7,492 nt of DNA from Planctomycetota bacterium (GTDB taxonomy: Bacteria; Planctomycetota; UBA11346), in the NCBI GenBank assembly GCA_013816645.1, contig JACDEC010000137.1:1-7492 (forward strand), in the 5' to 3' direction. The notes under the pieces were generated by a model, which was not told the origin of the DNA, made no database searches, and saw only the letters and a program-made list of their open reading frames with translations. Positions 1-5,522 of the stretch are shown piece by piece. The stretch's first letter is position 1, and every line of letters begins with the position of its first letter. The translations under genes were made by a program, and so were the position numbers.

Positions 1-1
1 G

Positions 2-430
2 CCCGAGGGGGTGCCCGCCGTGCCGCGCGCGCTCGCCGACGCGGCGCGCAGCTTGCTCGCCGCCTACGTCGCCGCCAGTTTGCAGCCGCCCTACGATCAT
101 CCCGCGGTCGCGGCCCAGGCCGATCCGCGCAAGGCGGAGCGCGCGCTCACGGTGTTGCGCGAGCGCGGCTGGCTGCTGCGCATCAATGGACTGCAGCACC
201 TGCACCGCGACGCCGCTGAAAGACTGATCAGCGGGGTGCGCGCGGCGCTGGCCGCCGGGCAGCCGGTCGAGGTCCAATGGATCAAGCAGGCGTTCGGCCT
301 GACCCGCAAGCATGCGGTGCCGTTGCTCGAATGGCTGGATGCCATCGCAGTCACCCGGCGGGTGGGGGACGCACGTGTCGCTGGGCCACGGCCAGAGTTG
401 CCGGTGCCGCTGCTGGGCGCGGCACCCTGA
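2..430 (+). CDS. selB: Selenocysteine-specific elongation factor SelB, C-terminal part (5' truncated by window edge)
   Basis: SelB is the specialised EF-Tu-like GTPase that carries Sec-tRNA to the ribosome and recognises the SECIS hairpin of selenoprotein mRNAs. Only about 142 C-terminal residues are present; the reading frame is open from base 2 and the GTPase domains lie outside the window. What is visible is the end of the winged-helix array: a segment with LLAAYVAASLQPP, a second with ALTVLRERGWLLRINGLQHL, and the last winged helix with FGLTRKHAVPLLEWLDAIAV followed by TRRVGDARV. That last stretch is the classic ending of SelB and belongs to the RNA-binding module. selC begins 46 bases after the stop and selD follows, so the context agrees fully. 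A 7-bp inverted repeat (403-409 with 420-426) spans the end of the gene and a CCTTTTCC tract follows at about 441-448; this could be a weak terminator but I do not call it. The identification is by family memory, not a search, but the motif is distinctive. Confidence 0.93.
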   Translation, partial: PEGVPAVPRALADAARSLLAAYVAASLQPPYDHPAVAAQADPRKAERALTVLRERGWLLRINGLQHLHRDAAERLISGVRAALAAGQPVEVQWIKQAFGLTRKHAVPLLEWLDAIAVTRRVGDARVAGPRPELPVPLLGAAP

Positions 431-476
431 GCGAGGCGGGCCTTTTCCGTCGCCGGATCGCCGCTAGAACTGCCGC

Positions 477-570
477 GGGATGGGATGGTCGCCGGTGCGG
501 CCCCAGGCCTTCAAAGCCTCGGTGAGGTGGCAACATCTCAGGTGGGTTCGACTCCCACGCCTTCCCGCCA
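477..570 (+). tRNA. selC: tRNA-Sec (anticodon UCA), selC
   Basis: This is the tRNA that is charged with serine, converted to Sec and delivered by SelB to UGA codons. The anticodon loop CTTCAAA (509-515) holds TCA at 511-513. A long variable arm forms a 6-bp stem (523-528 with 535-540, loop GGCAAC). The T arm GTGGG-TTCGACT-CCCAC (542-558) is perfect. The 3' acceptor strand is 559-566, the discriminator G is 567 and CCA (568-570) is encoded. The D loop contains the GCCGGTGC form typical of selC. I placed the 5' end at 477 because this gives 94 nt and 8+6 positions before the D loop, as in E. coli selC (95 nt). In this register the acceptor stem has a T481-T562 and a G484-G559 mismatch, the D stem has only four pairs (487-490 with 499-502), and C504-C520 is unpaired at the anticodon stem. 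A start at 482 improves the acceptor stem (one T-T mismatch and one wobble) but destroys the D arm. The identity is secure; the exact 5' end is less so. Confidence 0.9.
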
Positions 571-574
571 GTCA

Positions 575-608
575 GTTGGGGGAGCGGCATCAGGCCGCCT
601 CCCCCAAC
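575..608 (+). terminator. Large GC-rich hairpin just downstream of selC (possible terminator or processing structure)
   Basis: GTTGGGGGAG (575-584) pairs perfectly with CTCCCCCAAC (599-608), and CGGC (585-588) pairs with GCCG (594-597) inside it, leaving a single bulged C598 and a 5-nt ATCAG loop: about 14 pairs in all. It starts five bases after the CCA of selC. No T-run follows, so it is not a textbook intrinsic terminator. It could instead guide 3' maturation of the tRNA, or attenuate transcription into selD. Confidence 0.45.
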
Positions 609-723
609 GAACGCGCCTTCGGCGCTGCCCCCTTGGAGAGACTGGCCCTGGGTCGGCTTCGCCGACAAACAGGTAGCAGCACACGTCGCTAGTGTGGTGC
701 CGCGCGGGTGGCAGGCTGCGCGC
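609..723 (+). other. Spacer between selC hairpin and selD, with three further small inverted repeats
   Basis: No gene is seen here. Three additional hairpins can be drawn: GCGCC/GGCGC (613-617 with 621-625, loop TTC), GTCGGC/GCCGAC (652-657 with 661-666, loop TTC) and CACAC/GTGTG (680-684 with 692-696, loop GTCGCTA). The last lies about 28 bases before the selD start. I see no convincing -35/-10 pair. GC-rich DNA gives short hairpins easily, so their significance is uncertain. Confidence 0.35.
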
Positions 724-1776
724 ATGACTGAGCAGACTGCCGTTCCGGTACGGCTCACCCAGACCGTCAGCTGCGCGGGGTGCGCGGCGAAGCTCAATCC
801 GACCATGCTCAGCGCGGCGCTGCAGGGCATCGACTGGCCGACCGATCCGCGGGTGCTGGTCGGGTTCGACCAGTGCGACGATGCGGCGATCTACCGGCTC
901 GAGGACGGCACGCTGCTGGTGTCGACCACCGACTTCTTCACGCCGATCGTCGATGAGCCCGAACTGTTCGGCGCGGTGGCGGCGACCAATGCGCTGTCCG
1001 ACGTGTATGCGATGGGCGGCGAGCCGCTGTTCGCGCTCAACATCGTCCACTATCCCGAGCAGCTCGGCCCGGACATCCTGCGCCGGATCCTCACCGGGGG
1101 CGCGAAGGTTTGCGCCGAGGCCGGGTGCGCCATCGTCGGCGGACACTCCGTCAAGGCGCCGGAGACGACCTACGGTTTGGCGGTCACCGGCCGCATCCGC
1201 GCCGGCGAACGCTACTTCGCCAATGCCGGAGCGGTGGTCGGCGATGCCCTGGTGCTGACCAAGGCGCTGGGCACCGGCATCCTCGCCACGGCTTTGAAGA
1301 AGGGCGTGCTCGCTGATGGCGATCGCGCGGTGCTGATCGCCTCGCTGCTGCGACTCAACCGCCACGCCGCGCGCTGCCTGCAGCGCTTCCCGGTGCATGC
1401 GGCCACCGACATCACCGGCTTCGCGCTCGGCGGCCACGGCGCCGAATTGGCCAGCGCCAGCGGAGTGCGCCTGCGCATCGACACCGCCCGGCTGCCGGTG
1501 TTGCCTGGCGTGGCGGCAGCGATCGCCGCGGGCTGCCTGACCCGGGGCGACCAGTCGAACCGCGCCTATGCCGGTGCCCGGGCGACGGTCGCTGCGACGG
1601 TGGCGCCCACGGCCGCGCACGCGGTGTTCGACCCCCAATCCAGCGGTGGATTGCTGATCAGCGTCGCCGCCGAGGCCGCGGATGACCTGGTCGCGGCGCT
1701 GCGCGAGGGCGGCGATGCTCCCGCCTGTATCGTCGGTACGGTCAGCGCCGGCACCGGCGGCATCGACTTCATCTGA
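724..1776 (+). CDS. selD: Selenide, water dikinase (selenophosphate synthetase), Cys form
   Basis: SelD makes monoselenophosphate from selenide and ATP, the selenium donor used by SelA to build Sec-tRNA (and by SelU for selenouridine). The 350-residue length is normal for the family. Family motifs appear in order: the flexible N-terminal catalytic segment SCAGCAAKL, with Cys20 and Lys23 matching Cys17 and Lys20 of the E. coli enzyme; DDAAIY (52-57) and TTDFFTPIVD (68-77) for Mg-ATP binding; ATNALSDVYAMGG; a glycine-rich GGHSVKAPE; and DPQSSGGLL near the C-terminus. The active-site residue is Cys, not Sec, so this enzyme does not itself need UGA decoding. I chose ATG 724 because the conserved region begins only about ten residues later and GGCAGG lies 8 bases upstream; in-frame GTGs at 694 and 697 are open but would add non-conserved residues. 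It follows selC by 153 bases and precedes the selenoprotein gene by 106. Confidence 0.95.
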   Translation: MTEQTAVPVRLTQTVSCAGCAAKLNPTMLSAALQGIDWPTDPRVLVGFDQCDDAAIYRLEDGTLLVSTTDFFTPIVDEPELFGAVAATNALSDVYAMGGEPLFALNIVHYPEQLGPDILRRILTGGAKVCAEAGCAIVGGHSVKAPETTYGLAVTGRIRAGERYFANAGAVVGDALVLTKALGTGILATALKKGVLADGDRAVLIASLLRLNRHAARCLQRFPVHAATDITGFALGGHGAELASASGVRLRIDTARLPVLPGVAAAIAAGCLTRGDQSNRAYAGARATVAATVAPTAAHAVFDPQSSGGLLISVAAEAADDLVAALREGGDAPACIVGTVSAGTGGIDFI

Positions 1777-1882
1777 GGCAAACTCCTGTCCGCACTGGCC
1801 TTCCGCGGTGAGGCGGCAGGCGCATTCGCTGATTGCGCGCGTGCGACGCAGGTCATCATAGCGACCACTCCGGAGGTTTCCG
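1777..1882 (+). promoter_or_regulatory. selD-selenoprotein intergenic region with strong ribosome binding site (1871-1876)
   Basis: CGGAGG at 1871-1876 lies six bases before ATG 1883, a near-ideal Shine-Dalgarno placement. It strongly supports 1883 as a real translation start even though the frame meets TGA after 53 codons. The 106-base gap could hold a promoter of its own: TTGCGC at 1833-1838, a 17-base spacer and TCATAG at 1856-1861 is the best candidate, but the -10 match is poor and co-transcription with selD is equally possible. Confidence 0.6.
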
Positions 1883-2842
1883 ATGCGCACCGCATCCGTC
1901 TTCGCCTTGGTTGTGCTTGCCGGCGCCCTGAGCGCCGCGGTCGACGACCTGTCCTCGATGTCGTTCAGCGATGGTTCCGACCGTCAGCTCAGCGACTTCG
2001 CCGGCCAGTCGCTGGTCGTGCTGACCCTCACCGGGAAGTGCTGAGGCGGTTGGTCCGTCAAGACGATTGACGCGGTTCGGCAGTTTGTCGACCGGAAGAA
2101 CAAAGAACTCCTCCCCGTCCAGGTCATCCTGGTCACCGATGGCGATAGCGTCAAACAGCTCAAGGACCTGGTCAAGCTGCCGGAAGATCCGGTCGCTGGC
2201 GTTCATTACGCCGGTTCGCTGCTGCCCGCGAAGCGGCTCTACGATCACTCAGCGTCCTACGATGCAGCAGGCAAGCGCGATCGCGGCTTCTTCAGCCCCG
2301 CTTCGCTGGCGACGCTCAAGCCGGCGGCGCACCCGCTGTCCAGTGAGGGCATCACCAACCCCGGCGTGCTCAAGGCATGGTTCCATCTCGCCTGCGGGAA
2401 CTGGAACGTGCTGAACCAGCTCGAAGGCCAGACCAAGAAGAGCGGCGAGGTCGGCGAGCAGGCGAAGCTGCTGCTCGAGCGTGCCGAATCCTACCTCACC
2501 GAGCGTAAGAGTGCGCTTGAGCAGTCCGAATTCGATCTCGGGAGCTACGTCGAGTACAAGAAGCTGGCGGTAGCTGTCGCCAAGGCCCCGAATCTGAAGG
2601 ACCAGGGCAAGGCCATGGATGAGAAGCTCAAGGCGTCGAGCGCCGCGGATCCGCTGAAGGCCGAGATCACTGCCCGCGCCGCGTACTTCAAGATCGCGCC
2701 GATGCAGTGCAGCAACAAGAAGACCGAGCGCGACAACGCCAAGGCCGGCTACGAACAGCTCGCGAAGAAGTTCGGCGACACCGCCTTCGGTCAGCAGGCC
2801 AAGCAGGCGATCATCGTGATGGAGGAGCCAGCGGCGCACTGA
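1883..2842 (+). CDS. Predicted exported thioredoxin-fold selenoprotein (Sec encoded by in-frame TGA at 2042-2044)
   Basis: Read through TGA 2042-2044 as Sec, the frame is a continuous 319-residue protein; without it the two halves are a 53-residue fragment and a long startless frame. Residues 1-19 (MRTASVFALVVLAGALSAA) look like a Sec-pathway signal peptide, placing the protein in the periplasm or on the cell surface. Residues 24-110 read as a thioredoxin/peroxiredoxin-like fold: FSDGSDRQLSDFAGQSLVVL is the usual lead-in strand, TGKC53-U54-GGW is the active-site turn, and a strand PVQVILVTDGD follows the first helix. Cys53-Sec54 is a vicinal redox pair resembling the Gly-Cys-Sec-Gly tail of mammalian thioredoxin reductase, not a standard CxxC. 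Residues about 160-319 are charged and helical, with Cys171 and Cys276; GYEQLAKKFGDTAFGQQAK looks TPR-like. Strong RBS, adjacent selB-selC-selD and a SECIS-like hairpin all agree. Substrate and exact family are unknown; a redox or thiol-repair role is inference. Confidence 0.88.
2042..2044 (+). other. Recoded UGA = selenocysteine codon (residue 54)
   Basis: The TGA is in frame with ATG 1883 (53 codons upstream) and with the next stop at 2840-2842 (265 codons downstream). It falls directly after a TGC Cys codon, at the active-site position of a thioredoxin-like fold, which is the most common location for Sec in bacterial redox proteins. It is the only stop interrupting the frame. Confidence 0.87.
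2045..2080 (+). promoter_or_regulatory. Candidate bacterial SECIS element downstream of the Sec UGA
   Basis: CGTCAA (2056-2061) pairs perfectly with TTGACG (2067-2072), closing a 5-nt loop GACGA (2062-2066) whose first base is G. The loop begins 18 bases after the UGA. As I recall, bacterial SECIS elements lie within the coding sequence immediately 3' of UGA, with a short upper stem and a small apical loop having a G in its first two positions at about this distance; this hairpin fits. It is the RNA that the winged helices of the adjacent SelB would bind. The lower stem is not clear, so the outer boundary is approximate. Confidence 0.65.
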
Positions 2843-2862
2843 GCCTGTTGGTCTCGCACAGC

Positions 2863-2896
2863 GCATCGAGCCGGGCATTTCTACCCGGCTCGATGC
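2863..2896 (+). terminator. 13-bp perfect hairpin between convergent genes (terminator, possibly bidirectional)
   Basis: GCATCGAGCCGGG (2863-2875) pairs without mismatch with CCCGGCTCGATGC (2884-2896) around an 8-nt loop CATTTCTA. It begins 20 bases after the selenoprotein stop and ends 43 bases before the stop of the opposing histidine kinase gene. Only a weak T-rich tail follows on the + strand (TTGTGATGATGT) and none on the - strand, so efficiency as a rho-independent terminator is uncertain, but position and stem strength fit the role. Confidence 0.7.
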
Positions 2897-2939
2897 TTGT
2901 GATGATGTCTGTGATGAAGCTTCGATCGCTCAAGGCAGC

Positions 2940-4250
2940 TCAAGCGTCGGCCGGTAACGGGGTGACGTGCTTGCGCTCAGACCCGATCCGGCCCAGTCGG
3001 TTGGCCGTCGGCGACTTGGGGAGGTCGATGCGGAACGTGCTGCCTGCTCCAGTGACCGACTCGACGGCGAGGTGGCCGGCGTGCTGATCGACGATGCGCT
3101 TGCAGGTCGCCAACCCGATGCCGTTGCCTTCGTACTCGGCGCGGGTGTAGACGCGTTGGAAGACGTCGAAGATGCGTGCGAGATGCTCGGGCGCGATGCC
3201 GATGCCGTTGTCGCTCACCTCGATGCGCCAGGCGTCCGCGGATTCGCTGGCGGTGATGCTGACGATCGGCGGGACGCCCGGCCGGGCGAACTTGATGGCG
3301 TTGCTCAGCAGGTTCTGGAAGAGCTGGGTGAGCAGGATGTGGTCGCCGGGAACGCACGGCAGGTCACCGCAGCGCACGCTCGCTGAGCTCTCGGCGATGC
3401 GTTGCGAGACATTGGCGATGGCCTCATGGGCAACGGCCTCGAGCGGGACCATCTCGAACGGGCGGTCGATCGCGCCGACTTGGGCATAGTCGAGCAGCGC
3501 GCGGATCAGTTTGGCCATGCGCTCGGTGCCGGACGTCGCGTAGCCGATGTACAGCTTCGACTTCTCATCCAGCGCATCGCCCAGCCGCCGCTGCATCAGG
3601 GCCATGTAGTTTGAGACCATGCGCAGGGGTTCCTGCAGATCGTGCGAGACGATCGCCGCGAACTGCTGGAGTTCGCGGTTCGAGCGCTCGAGTTCGACGG
3701 CTTTGGCCGCGAGCGCTTCCTCGGCGCGCCGGCGTTCGAGGAGTTCCTCGTGGGCCATGCGCCGCGCCTGCTCTACGCTCATCGCCTGCTCGCGGAGCTG
3801 CTTGGCGGCGTTGCGCGCGAGCGCCATGGTGGCCTGGGCGTTGACCACCGACCGCTCGGATTGGAACACCGCCGCGAGCAGCGGCAGCAGTTCGACGATC
3901 TCTTCGACGATCGCTGCATCGGGTCGCCCGCCGAGGAAGACGATCGCGGCCGAGCCATCCAACGACCGGCCGATGCAGGCGACCTCGACTTCGACCGTCG
4001 GGAACGGCAGGGTCCCGCTGGTTCGGCCGAGCTGGACGACCTCGGCGACGAAGCGCTGCCAGGTCAGCGCCCCGGGCAGGGTGCGGGCGAAGCCGCGCGC
4101 GGGCAGCAGGGTCGGGATGTCTGGATCGGCGACGAACACCAGGAGATCGTCGGCGCCCGCGTGCTGCGCCAGCGCTCGCGCCGCGGCGGCCCGACCTTCG
4201 GGCTGAGCCAGGCGGGCAACCAGGGACGCGGTGGTCGGTGCTCGCTCCAC
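2940..4250 (-). CDS. Sensor histidine kinase with degenerate N-terminal sensory region, partner of FIST protein
   Basis: This is a cytoplasmic two-component kinase; no membrane segment or signal peptide is visible. With GTG 4250 as start it has 436 residues. Residues 1-130 form a small alpha/beta region, GAF-like in feel (DDLLVFVAD, AAIVFLGG), that I cannot assign firmly. Residues about 130-195 are a charged coiled-coil linker (EELLERRRAEEALAAKAVEL). The H-box AAIVSHDLQEPLRMV places the phosphoacceptor at His203; the N-box QLFQNLLSNAIKF gives Asn313/Asn317; the G1 box is DNGIGI (Asp347) and the G2 box GNGIGLATCK (about 375-384). All catalytic residues are present. The H-box resembles phytochrome-type HisKA kinases. 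The start is uncertain: GTG 4250 lies two bases beyond the FIST stop, while TTG 4286 would overlap the FIST gene by 34 bases and add 12 residues; either implies translational coupling. No response regulator is in the window, so its target is unknown. Confidence 0.9.
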   Translation of the reverse strand: MERAPTTASLVARLAQPEGRAAAARALAQHAGADDLLVFVADPDIPTLLPARGFARTLPGALTWQRFVAEVVQLGRTSGTLPFPTVEVEVACIGRSLDGSAAIVFLGGRPDAAIVEEIVELLPLLAAVFQSERSVVNAQATMALARNAAKQLREQAMSVEQARRMAHEELLERRRAEEALAAKAVELERSNRELQQFAAIVSHDLQEPLRMVSNYMALMQRRLGDALDEKSKLYIGYATSGTERMAKLIRALLDYAQVGAIDRPFEMVPLEAVAHEAIANVSQRIAESSASVRCGDLPCVPGDHILLTQLFQNLLSNAIKFARPGVPPIVSITASESADAWRIEVSDNGIGIAPEHLARIFDVFQRVYTRAEYEGNGIGLATCKRIVDQHAGHLAVESVTGAGSTFRIDLPKSPTANRLGRIGSERKHVTPLPADA

Positions 4251-4252
4251 GT

Positions 4253-5407
4253 TCAGTCCGGGAATACGCACACCACGGCGGTGCAATTGTGGAACCCGTT
4301 GAACTGTCCCTCGGCCCGTGCGATCTGCCCGTAGGTGTTGCAGCCCGCGTACGGCGCGTTGCCGAGAGCTTGTTCGACGGCCTTGAGTTCGAAGTCGAAC
4401 TCCTTGCCCATGCGCAGGCGGGTGGCCACGCAGTCGAAGAACATCGCGGCGCCCGGCTTGCGCCCGCCGATCTGGGCCAGCGCGCTCTTGGTGGCTTCGA
4501 GCGCGGACAGCTTCTGCGGCCGCATGATGTGCACCGTCGCGCCTTCGGGGATATCGGCGGCGCAGTCGATCGCCCCATCCGCGCCGATCGCCAGGGGAAC
4601 GCGCAGCCGGAAGCCTTCGTCGGTGACGATGCCCAGCACGTTGTGCAGGAAGAACGGCATGGGATCGGCGACGTCGAACGCCTGTCCCGTCGCCTTCGCG
4701 TGCTCGACGAAGACGTCGCAGGCAGCGATCGCATTGAGGCTCACCAGGTGCATTCCGCGCGCCTCAGTGACCCGCAACGGGGCGCTCGCCGGCTCCCAGC
4801 CATGGCAGACGCCGACGCCGATCGGCTTGTTGGAGAGGATCTCGAGCGATACCGCCGCATCTGGGATCGCCGACGTCCCGTGGAAGACGTGGGTCCTGCG
4901 GAACTGCGCATCGTCGCCCGCGCCACCGCCGAACAGCTTGTACGACCCGCCGGTGAGCAGCGTGACCTGCTCGACGAAGTCGTCGGCGTGCCCAGCCAGG
5001 GCGTCGGTCATGACCAAGGCCGCGCGATGGGGATGGCTGTTCACGGCCATGCCGTGGAACGAGCCGACGATCGAGCGGGCGGCGCTGGTGCGATCAGTAT
5101 TGAGGTTGCGACCGAGCCCGGCGGAGAAGCGCATGTCGTTGGAACGGAAGGCGATGACGCAGGCGGCGCCTTCGTTGAAGGAGTGCTCGGTGAACTCGCC
5201 GGCAGACGAACTTCCGACCATGAGCTTGGGGTGGCAGGTATCGCGGATGGCGGTGAGCAGGATCTCGTGCTGGTGCTTCGACGAGGCGAAGACCACCAGG
5301 GCATCGGGGGGCGCGCCGGCCATGCCCGCGAGCACGCCCTTGCCAAGGTGTTCGCCGGCCGCCCGGCTGTCGGTCAGGTTGGTGTGGACGGTGCAACTGG
5401 TGGTCAT
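4253..5407 (-). CDS. Stand-alone FIST (N and C) domain sensory protein
   Basis: FIST domains are intracellular sensory modules thought to bind small ligands such as amino acids; they occur fused to kinases, chemoreceptors and cyclases or as separate proteins. This 384-residue protein is just the two FIST halves. The N half shows LMVGSSSAGEFTEHSFNEGA (about residues 61-80) and LGRNLN; the middle shows GGSYKLFGGGAGDDAQFRRT with an active strand pattern; the C half ends with AAMFFDCVATRLRMGKEFD and APYAGCNTYGQIAR, then HNCTAVVCVF, which matches the usual FIST_C ending (..FYTYGEI..HNQT..). ATG 5407 starts just before TTSCTVHTNL, a normal FIST beginning. The histidine kinase follows immediately on the same strand, so FIST is probably the sensory input for that kinase as a separate subunit. 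Ligand unknown. The 115 bases upstream separate it from the topoisomerase gene and may contain its promoter, though I see no clear box. Confidence 0.9.
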   Translation of the reverse strand: MTTSCTVHTNLTDSRAAGEHLGKGVLAGMAGAPPDALVVFASSKHQHEILLTAIRDTCHPKLMVGSSSAGEFTEHSFNEGAACVIAFRSNDMRFSAGLGRNLNTDRTSAARSIVGSFHGMAVNSHPHRAALVMTDALAGHADDFVEQVTLLTGGSYKLFGGGAGDDAQFRRTHVFHGTSAIPDAAVSLEILSNKPIGVGVCHGWEPASAPLRVTEARGMHLVSLNAIAACDVFVEHAKATGQAFDVADPMPFFLHNVLGIVTDEGFRLRVPLAIGADGAIDCAADIPEGATVHIMRPQKLSALEATKSALAQIGGRKPGAAMFFDCVATRLRMGKEFDFELKAVEQALGNAPYAGCNTYGQIARAEGQFNGFHNCTAVVCVFPD

Positions 5408-5522
5408 GCGGGATTCCGAAGGCTGAACCTAGGGTGGGCAGAACGAAGGTGGACTGGAATCCTGCGTTCAGCGATCGTGGGTGGGCGCTTGACCACGGTG
5501 GGTCAGGTCTGCTTGAGCTGGG
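5408..5522. other. Spacer between topoisomerase and FIST genes
   Basis: No gene is visible in these 115 bases. A short inverted repeat TGACC/GGTCA (5490-5494 with 5501-5505) and repeated GGGTCA/TGACCC words lie just beyond the topoisomerase stop; they are too weak to call a terminator or operator. Confidence 0.3.

Noticed and set aside
724..1776. Possible Sec in SelD itself
   Set aside because: The catalytic position (residue 20) is a TGC Cys codon and no in-frame TGA interrupts the gene.
538..1890. Long minus-strand open frame of about 450 codons opposite selD
   Set aside because: It is the antisense shadow of selD in GC-rich DNA. The protein is rich in Arg, Gly, Ala and Asp with no recognisable motif, and it covers the tRNA gene.
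1883..2044. Pseudogene or nonsense mutation explaining the TGA
   Set aside because: The TGA is the only lesion, sits exactly at a redox active site after Cys, and is next to selB-selC-selD with a SECIS-like hairpin. Sec decoding is a simpler account.
2366..2842. Independent 158-residue gene starting at GTG 2366
   Set aside because: No Shine-Dalgarno precedes it, and the same frame is open and protein-like back to the TGA at 2042. It is the C-terminal part of the selenoprotein.
2249..2878. Minus-strand open frame of 209 codons opposite the selenoprotein gene
   Set aside because: Leu/Arg-rich shadow without motifs. It overlaps the hairpin and the coding half of the selenoprotein, whose frame has an RBS, a signal peptide and a coherent fold.
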